64,000 nt of DNA, taken from positions 36,197,755-36,261,754 of the forward strand of contig NC_067118.1 in the NCBI RefSeq assembly GCF_021347895.1, read 5' to 3'. Made by a program: the position numbers and the translations under genes. The notes below the pieces were generated by a model, which was given only the letters and a program-made list of their open reading frames with translations, did no database searches and had not been told where the DNA came from. Below are positions 13,662-26,501 of this stretch, piece by piece. This DNA is from Acanthochromis polyacanthus. Its lineage: Eukaryota > Chordata > Actinopteri > Pomacentridae. Numbering within the stretch: the stretch's first letter is position 1; each line of letters begins with the position of its first letter.

Positions 13662-15199
13662 CAGTGGCGGATCTTCCATGGGGGCACGGAAGATCCCTGT
13701 GATCTGATTGGCCACCCCGTGTGGTCCCCCCAAATTTTTGTTGGAAATTTACATTACTGATACTCCGATTTCCGACGCTCATGAATGCAACTTCGTTGTC
13801 CGACTGCACCTGAATGCACCAATGACGTTGTTTGATATTTTGATTGTATTTCGATGGATTTGAAGAAGCTTTAAAGACGTTTCCTGATGCCAGAGGAGAA
13901 GACAAGCAGCTTTGTACCTTTGCGGTAAGAAGACTGTGGCCATTTCTCTGTAAGTAACTGTCCCTACTTGCGTTCTCCTGTACTCGTGAAACGTCATCAC
14001 GGAGACGGCATCGGACCAGACTAGTGTGCATAGATATGAATCAGTAGATAGATATATATCTATGGCTGCAGCTCAAAGTGGACAGGAGGGTTTTATTAGA
14101 GGAAGTCAGACACAGTCACACAGAGAAACATTAGACTTCACACTGAAACGGAGCTACAGCTCTGTGTCTTGGACAGGATTTATTAACCATGCCTGACGTA
14201 CGTCAGCGGCTTATTGCATTCGCTTCGGTATCTGGCTGGCTGGGTAAGTATGTTTGTATGTGTGTATGTCCGGTCAGATATCTCTGCAAGTGCTGAAGTC
14301 AGGATAATCAAATTTGGCACTGAAGATCAGTCTAAGGTCCACTGCTCACTTGTGGAGTTACAGGTCAGCAGATCAAGTAGGAAGGGATATATGTAGGATG
14401 ATCAAAATTGATACAGAGTATCATGCATGGCAGGGTTTTCGCCAGGGCAGGGTTTTTGCCAGTAGAGGGAGTGGTTCTGCCCTCTACAGAGGTCTCCTCT
14501 AGTTTTCAAAGCTACATTTGTGACATTAATAATCTGTTCCAGAGCAGACCTCATTAGCACTTCTGCAAGGTCAGCTAACTTCCGGTCCCGCCATGGATGC
14601 TGTTGTCGGTACTGTAGCCAGAATATGGAATAATTTGTCATTTGGGCTTCACAAAGACGAGAACAAAAATATTCAGAGCAAGCGGAGCAGCTAGCTAATG
14701 CCTATTACAGTTTGATCTACATTTTCAAAGTCATATTTTTGAAATCATATAATTTTTCCATAAAATAACTCATTGTTTTTTATTTTGTAAGAGAAACCTG
14801 GAAACGTTGTTTATCCGTAATTCCGCTAACAAATAATGATCTATCTGATGATCAAATCTATGTTGAGTGTTTCGTTGATGTTGGTTTCTAAATGTTTTCT
14901 GACACTCGGCCCCAAAGATTAAAACCTTCTACAGCTCACAAGCTGCAACAACTCACATATTATCAATGATCTTTTTGACTAAACTAAGATAAAAAGTGAA
15001 AAACTGCCTGATTCCTGCATCATGAATGTAAATCTTTTTGGTTTTTATGATGGTAAACTGAATATATGTGGGTTTGACATTTTATAAACCAAAACAAGAA
15101 ATGAATTACTGGAGAAAACAATCAACAGATTAATGGACAAAGAAAATGTGTTTTCCAACATATATGGCTGAATTACTCCAACATTAAAAGAGAATTAGA

Positions 15200-15260
15200 A
15201 TTCAAATTCAATTTTGTTTATATAACGTCGATTACAGGTCAAATTGTCACAAGACACTTT
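15200..15260 (+). mobile_element. Decayed dispersed repeat (TTCAATTTTGTTTATATAAC type)
   Basis: The stretch 'attcaattttgtttatataacgt' followed by 'caaattgtcacaagac' resembles the common teleost repeat with consensus ATTCAATTTTATTTATATAG and a downstream CAAATCACAACA. A second relative lies at 17408-17450. Both are inside the hAT-like element. Confidence 0.45.
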
Positions 15261-15788
15261 TTTTTTTATATATTTAAAATATGACAAAGTAAGAAATTTC
15301 AACCTCTTGACAAATCCAATTTATTTTTCGGTTTTTAGGAGACTAATCGACAATTAAAACAACTTTCTCCACTAAAACTAATAAACATGAGGTCAAATTG
15401 AAGGAGCAGTTTTAAAAACTGCAGTGGCACGAAGACAAGAATAAAGTTTCTCAACAAAAACTAAATCTGCTGGTGGATTCCATTCAAGTCCTAATAAATG
15501 ATAATAAAGTGTGATACTAAAGGTATGACAACTTGTTCTGCCTCCGACCTCGTGGAAACTCCAGAAACTCGAGGAAACCCGTCGAGACTTGGATTTTCGA
15601 AAAACTGGTCAGGCGGGGGAAAGTGTGGTGGACGGTGGGGGGAGGTGGGGAGTAGAGGGGAGGAGGCCGCCACCCACCTCCCCGCCTACTCTCCGCCCTG
15701 ACTCCACCCTGACTCCGCCTTGGCTCCACCCATGTGGTCACTTGGAAACTACGATGTCAAAGGGATGAGGAATTTATAGTTTTTTATC

Positions 15789-15857
15789 TGATCTGTAGCT
15801 CAATGAGTTAAGGGTTGGCTTATGGAGCTGCAGGTTACTGGTTCAAGACCTGGACCT
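15789..15857 (+). repeat. tRNA-like sequence (SINE head), plus strand
   Basis: Contains a pol III A-box-like TAGCTCAATGAGTTAAG and, about 40 bases later, a B-box-like GGTTCAAGACC, in the order and spacing of a tRNA. No complementary acceptor stem is present, so it is a tRNA-derived repeat and not a functional tRNA gene. It faces a second tRNA-like head 50 bases away on the other strand. Confidence 0.6.
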
Positions 15858-15904
15858 TCTTAAATCTTTTGAAAAACTTTGACAGGCAAAGAAAGAAAAA
15901 TGCC

Positions 15905-15972
15905 AGTGGTGGGACTCAATCCTACTACCTTCCACTTGGTAGTCTCTCCTCTTATCCTCCTGAGCTACTCAC
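15905..15972 (-). repeat. tRNA-like sequence (SINE head), minus strand
   Basis: On the minus strand it reads GTAGCTCAGGAGGATAAG (A-box region), then GGATTGAGTCCCACCA (B-box region). The acceptor stem is not complementary. With the plus-strand copy at 15789-15857 it forms a convergent pair inside the hAT-like element. Confidence 0.6.
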
Positions 15973-16180
15973 TCAGATACCAATTCTTATTTTTTTTGCA
16001 CATTTATCATAGATTTTTTTGTCGTTTCCGAGTTTTTTTTAAATTCGAGTCTCATCTCGACCGTTTTTCTCAGGAGGTTGGACTTCAGCCTTTGTGCTGG
16101 AGGGTTGAACCCTCAGTTCCAAGACTTTCCAAAGCCTCCAGACCTCCCAAGTCCTCAGGACCTGAGCTTTTACACAGTAT

Positions 16181-16345
16181 GAGGGCTGAAATTTTCAAAG
16201 TCCCACAATAGATCTCTGTTAGATTTAACTTTCAGACAGCCTGAGGGCTGAAATTTTGTAAGTCCCACAGCAGTTCTCTGTTAGATTTAAGTTTCAGACA
16301 GTCTGAGGACTTTAATCTTCTAAGTTCCTGAGTAGTTCACTGTTA
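16181..16345 (+). repeat. 62-bp tandem repeat, about 2.7 copies
   Basis: Units begin 'gagggctgaaatttt' at 16181, again at 16243, and as the diverged 'gaggactttaatctt' at 16305, a constant period of 62. Shared inner words are 'agtcccac', 'tctctgttagattta' and 'tttcagacag'. Confidence 0.85.
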
Positions 16346-16679
16346 GTTTGAACTTTCTGGTTAACAGAAGCCTTAAAACTTGTGACCATGAGTCTTGATT
16401 TCACATTTAGACCATCAATCTGAGTTCTTCTCAGACCTTCACCTGTGGGCTTTTTAAAAATCCTGAACAACCTTTGATTCTCTTTACTGAACAGTGAAGT
16501 TTGTGGCGATCAGAAGGTAACATTAGTTTGATCGATGCCTTTAACTACTAGTAGACTTTATCTGGATAGCAGTTTTTTGAAATGAGTTCTTAGTAAATCT
16601 GTCCACAATTAAACCAAGAACATAGAAAGAGGAAATGTGTGAAGAAACAACTTGATGTTTTCATTTCAGACTAGAAAAC

Positions 16680-17330
16680 GCTTCAAGACTTTTTTCTGTT
16701 TTTTCTGTTTTTGCTCTTTTTGATCGTTTTTATTGTCTCTTATGTTTAATTTGATCTTCTAAAGTCTAACTGGTGTCTTTTCAAATGTCTTGTCTTTAGT
16801 TTGATTCTTCTTAAATGTTTAGTTTTGCTCTTTTCTCATCTTTTATTCTTTTCTAATGTCTGATTTGATTTTAAAATGTTTTGTCTTTTTAATGTTTAAT
16901 TGTATTTTCTGTTTAATTCCTAATTAAAGTTTTATTGTCTTGATTTAATTTTCTAATTAAACATTTAATTTTTTAATTAAATGTTTTTTGTCTTTTTAAA
17001 GGTTTTATAATCTAATTAAATGTTTTGTATTTTTTAAATGTTTACTATTCTTCTTGTTTAATTGTATATTTTAAATGTTTAATTATCTAAAATATTTTGT
17101 CTTCAATGTTTAATATTTTTGTCTAAAAATTTTTGTTTAATTTCATAATTACATGTTTTGGATCTTCTGTTTAATTATCTAATTAAATATTTTGTCTGCT
17201 TAATATAATTTAATTGTACTTAATATTTAATTGTCTTTTTAAAAGTTTTATTGTATTAAATGTTTTTTCCTTTGATTTAATTGCTTTTTAAATGTAGTTT
17301 ATTTTTTTGTCAAGATTTTAACCCCAACCT
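16680..17330 (+). repeat. AT-rich degenerate tandem tract
   Basis: About 650 bases made mainly of repeated, drifting words such as 'ttgtctttttaatgtttaatt' parts, 'taattaaatgttttgt' and 'tttaattgt'. The period is irregular, about 35-60 bases. It lies inside the hAT-like element and has no coding potential. Confidence 0.7.
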
Positions 17331-17407
17331 TAAAAATGAAACAAACCCTTAAATCACAATGAAAATACTTCTGTTGTCACAATCATGAGTTAGTCAGTTA
17401 TTCAGTT

Positions 17408-17450
17408 TATCAATTCAACTTTATTTATTTAGCACCTTTCACACAGATGA
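17408..17450 (+). mobile_element. Decayed dispersed repeat (CAACTTTATTTATTTAGCACC)
   Basis: The words 'caactttatttatttagcac' and 'ctttcacacagatgacaaa' match the general form of the widespread teleost repeat with TTTATTTATATAGCACCTTTCA. It is nested in the hAT-like element. Confidence 0.5.
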
Positions 17451-19080
17451 CAAAACAACACAAGCAAAGAGAAAAAAAAGACTATGCTCAAACTATGATT
17501 AAAACTGAATAAAATGTGTTCTGTCCAGGGGATGAGGGAGTATAGTGAAGTCTTCTTGGGCTCACACAGTAAATCATTTAAAATACAAACTTGATATTCA
17601 GTCTAAGGAAACTGGAAACTGCAGAGCGACAGAAGAACCAACAATATCTCCCTTTTTCTCCTTTGAGTCGACTCTTCTGGTGCTTTCAGACCAAAGAACT
17701 ACAGACTCTTCACAACCTGCTCAAACTCTTGGTACAGGACCTCACCACACGGGTCAATGAGGTTTCCGTCTCCTCATTTCTACTCTGAAGCTCACCTTCT
17801 CCTGCTCAAACTAACAGATGTTTCTGCTGCTCTAAAGTCTGGTCCCCAGGACTTTCTAAAAACTTGCATAGTCTCTTCTGCTGCAGGTTGCTTTGTAGAA
17901 CTGTTCCAGAAAACCTCACTAAACCACATGGAGGGGCCTCAAGATAGTCGTCCAAATGAAACCGCACAAAACCAAACTAGCACAACCCAAACACTGAAGT
18001 CTCCTGCAGCCTACCAGAGAAGCTCTTTAAACAGAGAATCAGGACAGGAACTCTTACCTTCTGGACAACCAATGTTGGTTCACAAACAAGAATACAGAAT
18101 GTGTCTGACCAAAAACCTCTAAAGACTCACTACAGCCAAGATAAAGACACAACTCAGCTGCACCAAATCCACTAATCACGGCATATGTTAGCACCATGTG
18201 CTAACTGTGGCTAAAGAACCAAGACAACTATCCAGTACAAAGCCCTAAAACACACCAAGAAACACATTAAAGATGATTTTACTGCTGGAAGCTGCAAGCC
18301 AACGCCTAAAGAACAAACTAAAGCAACAGAGCCAAACTAGGTTCAGTGGTGAAGAGAAGCAGAGGAAATGTTTGACTGAAGACATAAAGCAGGAAGACAG
18401 TGAGCTGCTCAGGTGTTCCTGATAACAGCAAGCAGCCACCTGGACAGCCAATAGGAACACAGCTTACTGGAAGTCCAGAGGGCTGGCTTAGTGAAGGAAA
18501 TTTCGTTTTGTTGTATTTTAAAATGTACATTACTGCACAGAACATTTCAGATTATTTTACCACAGATCAAGGGTACAGATTGTTGTTGTTCACTGTGTAT
18601 TGGGTAGTACTCATTTTGATTTAGACTGATTAGTGTACAGAACCCTATGATTTCTGGTATACAGCTGAGAACAAGTTGCTAAAAGTACAGAATATTATTT
18701 CTTATTTTAGGTGTGATAATTGTCAGTAAAAATTCTAAGAAGAGAAAATTGTCAGGGTTGTATATAGTGCTGTTCTTGCACAATATGATTCAGCTTACCA
18801 GTTTTGCATAACAGGCAGATGCTGCAGCTGGTGATGCTGTAATTCACATAAACAAGGAAACAAGTCCATCATAATTTGAATGTTAACAGTCCAAAATGAA
18901 AAGGTCATATACAGCTTTCCCATTGGGTTAAAGGGCCAAAAAAACATGAAAAATACTTTGTAAAAGTGAGAGGTCGGTGTGTGTGTCTGTCTTTTTTCTT
19001 ACAACTTTTCGGTGGCCCCCCAAAATATCGATTGTAGCCCCCTGTGCACCTCCACTAAAATTAATCTGGATCTACCCATG

Positions 19081-19500
19081 ATCTGGTTAGAACCATTTTT
19101 TAGTCAAGGCCGTCTTCTCTCTCACAAGCAACATTCTCATTAAGTATTTGTCTGCTGCAGATTGATTATGTAAGTGTGCAGCTCCCAAATACAGTGTGAA
19201 AATGTCAAATGGAATAATTATTTGAAATAGAGTTTCCAAACATTTATGAACTTCTCGCCTAAAACATGCAAGTTTTGAGCAGTCCCAGAATACGTAGTAA
19301 TATTTGGCTGCAGTTGAAGCACACAACCTTCAACAATTTGTACCTTGATGCCTCTTTTTTGCAGGGGTGATAAAGAATCTCATGATACTTTTCCACCCGA
19401 ATCCCTTCCAGCTGCATGAACATATTTTCCATTGTAATTTACAAATATTCTCCCATTCTTCTTCAGATATTAGCACTCCTCCTTCTCTTTCCAATTTACT
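19081..19500 (-). mobile_element. L1-type LINE ORF2 C-terminal fragment, part 1
   Basis: The minus strand encodes pieces typical of the C-terminal third of teleost L1 ORF2 proteins: ISEEEWENICK, FGWKSIMRFFITP, then after a frame change YYYVFWDCSKL and DKYLMRMLLV. Stops and frameshifts show it is dead. It continues at 13540-13661 on the far side of the hAT-like insertion. Confidence 0.75.
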
Positions 19501-22023
19501 TTTAACATGTTGAGTGTTTGGGTTTGAGGAGACATGGAAGCTTTTGCATAATGGTTGTACTGTTTTGATTTGCTGACGCTATCTGCTGTGAATACCGTCT
19601 TTGTCCTGCAAAGCATTTTAATCATAATTCATGACCACACAATTAGACATCCCACCAAAGCGTGAAAGTGAATCCATGCAGGAAAGTCCCTTTCACTCTA
19701 TTCTGTTTAAATTCTACTTCTTTGTAGTTGACTCACCTCTTCCATGACATCTTGGAATTTAACTGGATGTTAATGTGCCTCAGATATACAGCTGGACTGA
19801 GAGAAACCATTAGCCAGTGTGGGTTTGGCAAGCTTAGTTAACTATAGTTAAATGGTGGTAATGAATGCTCAAGTTAGCTGACAGAAAAGACACAAACATC
19901 TCCAAAATGACACCCCCAAACAAATTCACATTTAGTTTGATTTCATGATTTCAGAGCCTGATTTAAAACGGGGATAAATTCGTGCCTCTTTGTTGTGTGC
20001 CTTAATCCTGAGTTAGAACCTGGCTTGACAAAACCCACATTACAACCAAACCAGGAACTGAAGCCCACCAAGTATGTCAATATGAGCTGATTGTATCATT
20101 CCTCTCAGTTTGAACCCGCTCTGTGTCACTCGGCCTATCTCCCCAGCTGCTGCTCCAAGCCCAGGTGCTGCTGCACTGACTAACTCATGGATCACAATCA
20201 GCCCCCTCGTTCAGCCCAGGAACATCCCTGTCAGTCTCTTCTGTATCCCCAGGGCTCAGTCTGATCCCATTTCAGCCACCACACTGACTGCAGCTGCCCC
20301 TGGCGCCGCATTGGAATTGGATGGTCTGATGACTGGTGCGAATGGTCGATAACTGTCCATGCAATGTGCACAAGACAATGAAACTTACAACCTCAGATGT
20401 AATTCTGCGGTAGCAGCGTATGGCTGGATTCGCAAATGCGCCAATAGATTAGGAAAAGATGCTAACAAGATACAAAAGCAGTTCACTGGGAAGTCTCTTT
20501 ATCATAATGCTCTAATGCCCTTCAAATGGGGAGGATGAGCTTTTGTGCACAAGGCATCGACACCAATGGGTTAACTAATGATGGCATTAGTGTGTGTGTC
20601 GGTGTGTGAATGACTGTGCCGGTGTGCGCTTGTGTCTTTGTGCATCGGTGTCTGTGTGCTATCATTTGTGTGTATATGTGTGCATGTGCCTTTCACAGGT
20701 GATCAGTCAAGGCTATCCACTCAGCCGTTCTCTTGCAGCCCCCTCATTACAGCCCACTATCTCCTCTAAACACCTGCAGCCCCACAGCCCACCTTCAGCT
20801 CCCAGGCCCACACGTTGCCTCTTTTTGTCCCAGTGTAGAAAGAGCCTGCCCATCACATCAATCTACTGCACTGTTTATATTTATGTACAGGAGAGAGGCT
20901 AAAAAAGGCCCCTCTTACTGTGGGCTTTATTGACTAAGCATTAAGCGGACATTATCAGGCGATAGCCTAGTTATTTATGAGGCGGTGATAAAGGCTGCAG
21001 GACTGAGTTATGTGAGAACCAGGAGCAGGATGAAAGCTGCTCATACAGAAGCCCTGATACCCAACACTTGCTTCTCTCAGTCTGGGTAGAGAGGCACAGC
21101 AAATGCACCAAACGGAGCTGAAACACTCAAGGATTTATGGGCGGTAAATTTATGCTCTCCATAGGTCAAACGAGGGGCTGTTTATCTGGGTTTCATTGTC
21201 ACTGTCCTCGTGGCACTGCGCCGCAGGTACTGAAATTTTCATATTTGCTTTAGGCATGTCTCCAAAGAAGAAAGGGGAGGGGGTGATCGCTAGGTGCAGT
21301 ATTCCACTGACCTTCTGAACTTAGTTTTGAATTTTCACAGCAGCACTGTGCTCACACCTTTGAGATGTTGGTATAAATTATGCATGACGGAACATACCAA
21401 CTGCTCAATACTTGCGTATTTCAGTATTATGCAGTCACCTTGTACAAGAGGTCTGTAGCTGTCTCTGACCTTTAGTGGGAGGGTTGCATATTTCAGTGGC
21501 ATTTGTTTGGCTAAATACTATGGCTATATATACATTTGCCTTGTTTTAAGGCATACAGAGCCTGAAGCACCTCTGTGTCTTGTGTGACTTGTATCAGCCC
21601 AGTGTGCACACAGCCAAGCTACACATCTTCCTGCTCACTCTTCTGTAGCTTACATAAATCTCAAACACACATTGCCACCAAAAATCTGTGACATACATAC
21701 ATCCTCACCTCTGTATACTGTACATAGCACCATCTTACCCAGCCAAAGCCATCTTTCTCCTCAATAAACCAGGTCAACAAACAAAAAGCAATTACATTGG
21801 GCAGCTGCCGCCTGGGAGTGGGTAATTACAGTGCGGTGTGGACAGCTTCATTCTAAACAGGTACTAAAAGCATCATTAATCATCCTCCCTCTGACGCCTC
21901 ACCCTGGTCATGTGACACAGGCTGCTGATGAGCTGAGGAGGGTGATCCGCCTGAGGGGGGAAGTAGCTCGACCTGATTGGCTCCTTCCAGAAGTCCTTTT
22001 AGAGGTCAGCCAGTCAGCAGAGA

Positions 22024-22040
22024 TGACCTGCCAATGACCT
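22024..22040 (-). promoter_or_regulatory. Perfect DR5 retinoic acid response element candidate
   Basis: On the minus strand this is AGGTCA, TTGGC, AGGTCA: two identical consensus half-sites with five-base spacing, the optimal RAR/RXR element. A further AGGTCA lies at 22003-22008 and more half-sites (TGACCC, GGGTCA) at 22049-22074. It lies 6 kb 3' of the hoxc1a stop codon. Mammalian Hoxa1 and Hoxb1 are controlled by retinoic acid elements 3' of the gene, so both position and sequence fit a conserved role. Function is inferred. Confidence 0.6.
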
Positions 22041-22678
22041 TGTATCACTTGACCCCTGAGGGCCCGAGGGTCACTCTCTCATATCAGTTGGAGAGCAGGC
22101 AGCAGAGAGACAGGAGGGAAGACGAATGACACGGAGAGAGGGAAGAGGAGGAGAAGAATGGTGCGAGGGAAGAGGGAAGGCACGCAGAAGGTTTGTGTGG
22201 AGAAGAACTGGGAGGGGTGAAGATGAAAAATAAAGCAGTAGGCGTGAGGTTTGATTGAGCACCTGGTCTTTCCCTTTTGCATAAAATGGCTGATGAAAAA
22301 ATGTGTTTTTATAGCAGCAAGGCCAGTCCTGATGGCCACTTCAAACCAGCCCCCCCCCCCTGTTTCCTTTCACTCTTTACCCCCTTCCCCCCTTTCTTGT
22401 CCATTGTCAAGCTGTCCTCAGGTTGGCTGAAAAGTTGATAACATCATCTAAATCTAATTAGCGAGCAGCTAAAGCATCTGTATGTTTGTTTTCCTAATGC
22501 TGATCACTCATCAGTGTAAACAACAAAATGGCAAGAGGCAGCAAAATACTTACACTGCTTTCCAAATCAGGTTAATAACACACATTTTGGTGCCTGCCGC
22601 GCATCCCGTGTTTTTTGGGCTGTGAAGCTGGCTCAAGAATCAATTCTTTCCCCCATGAAACACAGCCAAGATGGCTCC

Positions 22679-22756
22679 TGACAGAGACTTGATTGAGAAA
22701 AGTTCATGAACTGTTCCCTGGCTGAGCACAGACTGCCACGGATGGCTGATTGACAG
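22679..22756 (+). promoter_or_regulatory. Candidate PBX/MEIS site cluster
   Basis: TGACAG (MEIS/PREP) at 22679-22684 is followed by TGATTGAG (PBX/HOX-like) at 22690-22697, and a composite PBX-MEIS word TGATTGACAG lies at 22747-22756. Such groupings mark hindbrain enhancers of Hox1 and Hox2 genes. They lie 640-730 bases from the perfect DR5. Motif evidence only. Confidence 0.35.
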
Positions 22757-25700
22757 ATGAAACACAAAGACACATCTGAAAGACGGAGCGCCAACGTCCT
22801 CAAACCGGTACCCATCCCCTTCTCCTCTGTCTTCCCTCCACCTCACCCCTTCAGCCCCACCCCTACAGCCCCGGCTCCCTTTCTCCTCTCTCTCCATATG
22901 TCTGTGAATCTGTCACTATGGCAACCTCACCCCAGGGGCAGAGGAGGAGGGGGTTGCCTGCGTTCAGACAAATAAGGCATCGCAGGGCTCATTTATGATG
23001 GTTTGTTTAGGGATTATAATACACTGATGAGAGGTCAAAATGTGTGTTCTTGCACACATGTTTGTAAAATAAGAGAGTATTTGTGTGTTTGAGCTGATTT
23101 TCGTACGACTGTGTGCAGCATCTTGAGCAGCATATGTGGCAAAGCTACACTGTAAACATTTTGGAAGAGACTAAAAAGCAGGATTGGTGCACAAGTGTTA
23201 ACTAAATGATATCTTAGGAGCGGCCTTGTCATCCAATAAGACATTTTTATTCATATTTTTTCTTTCTATAAGGCTGCCATTTTTCTATTGGATGCTAATT
23301 AAAGAGGGCACATGCAGCACACTGCAACAGGCCCATTAAATAAGTGCATTATATCAGTGCCATCACTAGCAGAGCTGCTCCTGTGTTATGGCTGATGTAT
23401 TAGATGCAATATCAGCAATATCTGTAAAGGCTCATTGCATTGTTTCCTCCACTTTATGCTTGTCGGCAACTTTCTCAAAGGGCAATCCAAACTAGTGAGT
23501 AGACAGAGCTGCACCCGAGAGGTCACAGAGACTCCACGCAATCAGATATGCAGCAGGCCCACCTTGATTTTCCTGAGAGATGCTGTACGTGACACTGACC
23601 CGCTTCACTCTGATAAAAACGACATGAAAAGTCTCAGGCAAATGTGGAAGGGGGGATTTTTTTTTCTAGCAACAGTCTTGTAACCTTGACACAGTTTCAC
23701 CTCTGCGTGCATCCTCCTTCTCACTCTTTTTCCCCCCTCTCCTCCCATCCTCATGATACCTTACACTTACTCAAAGGCCTCCCCTTCTCCTCCCCACACC
23801 CCCCCCCTCCCCCCCTCTTTTCAAGAGCAAATTTCCCATTGCAGCCAGAAGTGCTGAGTGCTGCTGTTTGCTTTGTACACAGAAATTCGCTGAGGCTGTA
23901 AGCTGTCCCCAAACATCTGCTCCCTGGAGTGGAGCAGGAGAGGAGAGGCAAGGACTGGACTGGTGCGCATGTTGCTCAGCGTAGCTTCTGTCAGGACGTG
24001 TTATGTATGTTTTCGTCTGCGTGTGTGAGCGTGCACAAGCGCGTGCCACTGGACAATTATTCAAATAGGTGCTTTGTATCTTTTCTCAGCGCTTTATTAG
24101 TAGCACCTAGGAAACCAAACACATATTTGTGTAATTGTACACAGGGCATCCCAACATGCCCCGGCACACACAGACAGGTGCGCTTCATTTCAACTTTTTT
24201 TTTCAGATGCGCAATTGGTTTGGTAGTCAAATGTGTGAATGAGACCCATCATAAAGAGTAATAGTGCATGAAAGTCTTTGCAAATAAAGAAAAACAGTAA
24301 AATCAGACGAGCAGAAAAATGTAAAAAGGGAGGAGAACATTCAAATAATCACAACAACAACAGAGTTATCTGTAAGTGCTTCACACAGAGTTAGAAAGAG
24401 CTTAACGTGATCAATTGGTTTCATTCCCCTGAGCTCCGGTGAGGATATTACATGCATAATATGCATTAAGTTAATTTTAGGTCAACTTAGCATTAATTAC
24501 AATGAGCTCAGAAGGAACCCACTTATATGTGTTCATTTAAAATGTAATGTACGGCATTCCGTACGATGCATATGTTCCTCTCATCCCTCATGCCACGCAA
24601 TAATCCTCAGGAGAACTCTAACAGCTGCCCACATCAGCTAACTTGCACTCGAATACAGAGGAAAATACAGGCTGTCGATAGTCTCATTCATCATGTGCTA
24701 ATACTCCACCGGATGTACTTTGATATCTCACTTTTGAGTTTTGTATTCAGGAGTGTTTTTATTATTTTCTAAATGTAGAAAGGAGCTTTAATTTGACAAA
24801 TAATTGTTTAAAATAAATGTGTTTCTCAATGATTTAAACAAATTAGTTGAATAAAGTAGATTTTTTTTGGGTTTCATCGTGAGAAATTAATGCTTTAAAT
24901 GAAGGGAAGAGAGAAAATGAAGGTGAGGAAAATTTCAGCTCATTCATTGTCAACACATTCAGCAGTAATACATTTTGATCGGAGTTATTTTGGCTTTTAC
25001 TCTCCACGTGTACGATGAGACGCTGCACAGCTGTCAGTCTCGTGAACCCACCCGTACATCTTCAGGAAGGAATTACAGAAGAGCACAGATTCATCAGAGC
25101 AGAGTCACACTCAAATGCTCTCAAACTAAATGTCAGGTCTGAACAAACAATGCACTTCTCCTTTCATCAATTGAGACGCAAATGCTGAAGCTGCCACGGA
25201 ATAAAATTAAAGTCGTAGTTCACACAAAATAAATCAGCTCCTTTTACCCCCTACCCCTTCACCCCAACCTTATAATTCACAATAGGTTTTTGCTTTAACA
25301 CAGTGTTTGTACTCCTGCTTAAACAGTATTTGTGAGTGAATCTGTTACAGGGTAAAAACAGTGATTAAGTAAGTTAAAAAAGAAGTGTGAGTGCACACCT
25401 GCTGCAAGCATCCTCTGCACACATTGCAACCTGTAACAGAAGCCCCGTGGCAAGGGAACATATTTGCACAGATGATAAAAGAGTTTCTAATAAGGTCAAC
25501 GCAACACACTTCTCAGTGGGAACAGTGGACATGAGAGACCAATTTTATAGTCGCAGGCTTCATCATCGCATTAGTTCAACATCATTGTCCTCATCGTCAA
25601 CCTCGTAACCTTCACACACTTTGCATTAAAAAGACGAACACATTTGATGGTTTTGTTAAACATTCCACTTTGCACTATTTTGTTTAGAGGAAGGCGACCT

Positions 25701-26501
25701 TAATGGTGTGTGTTTTGTTTAGATGCAAATGTAAAAAATGAACTGGGCTCAGCACATTTTAGTCCTGTTTGAATGTAAAATTATTAGTATCAATTAGGGG
25801 GGAAAAAAACTTTTACATGTCAGCTTTTCTGCTTTAAGTTTGAACTTTTATTCCTTCCGAGCTGTCGTTTAATATTCATGAGGGGAACATTCTAAAAGAT
25901 ATTGTTTGGAGGGGATTAATGTGTGTTCTTAAAAATTATTCAAGCCAATATGCATGAAATAAATAAGCTGTGAGCATCTAATGAATGGCTGCTCCAAATT
26001 TTGTTTATGCTGCCTCTGGCATGGAATAGTACTAAGAATGCTCAAGTAACTTTAATTTTTCAGCTTTGCTATTTAAAAAAAAGTCTGTAGTTTTGTATTT
26101 AAAAAAAAAAACTATTGGATGAAAAGACTCCTTTATCCAGTTTATAAAGTGAGCCAGTAGAAGTGCATTTGTTGGCTCATTAAAATAAGAGATAGGGCAA
26201 AAATTAGGTTAGCTCTAGGTGTAAGGAGAGGAAAAATGCATTATCTGGCCTGGTATGGAATTATAATATGAACAATTATCATATGGCCTGGTCGCCTTTC
26301 TATTCAGCTCGATGAAATATGGCTGTGTGGACACAGAGAACCCACCACCGGAACAAAGGCGTTCGGAGCTGCTTGTTGAGGGGGGGAAAGGGAGAAAATG
26401 AAATAAAGAAAAAGCTCAGACTTGGAGGTCACCCAAATTAATGGTGCATCTTTCTCTATCTGAGCCGCTGACCGGGTCACTGTTGTCCCGAGGCAAGACA
26501 A

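Larger units (their letters stand above)
13662..19080. mobile_element. hAT-like DNA transposon, about 5.4 kb, inserted in a LINE
   Basis: The left end starts CAGTGGCGGATCT. The right end, read on the minus strand, starts CATGGGTAGATCC, an imperfect terminal inverted repeat. Flanking 8-bp target duplications are atctgctt (13654-13661) and atctggtt (19081-19088), differing at one base. Inner ends carry GC-rich tracts (ccacccc, gtccccccaaa and gtggccccccaaaa) typical of a widespread teleost hAT repeat. No convincing transposase frame remains, and the interior holds tRNA-like sequences, a 62-bp tandem repeat and an AT-rich tract, so it is either nonautonomous or heavily invaded. The 8-bp duplication supports hAT; the family is inferred. 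Confidence 0.7.

Noticed and set aside
20110..20352. 80-codon Ala/Pro-rich plus-strand frame
   Set aside because: Compositional only; no motif or splice context.
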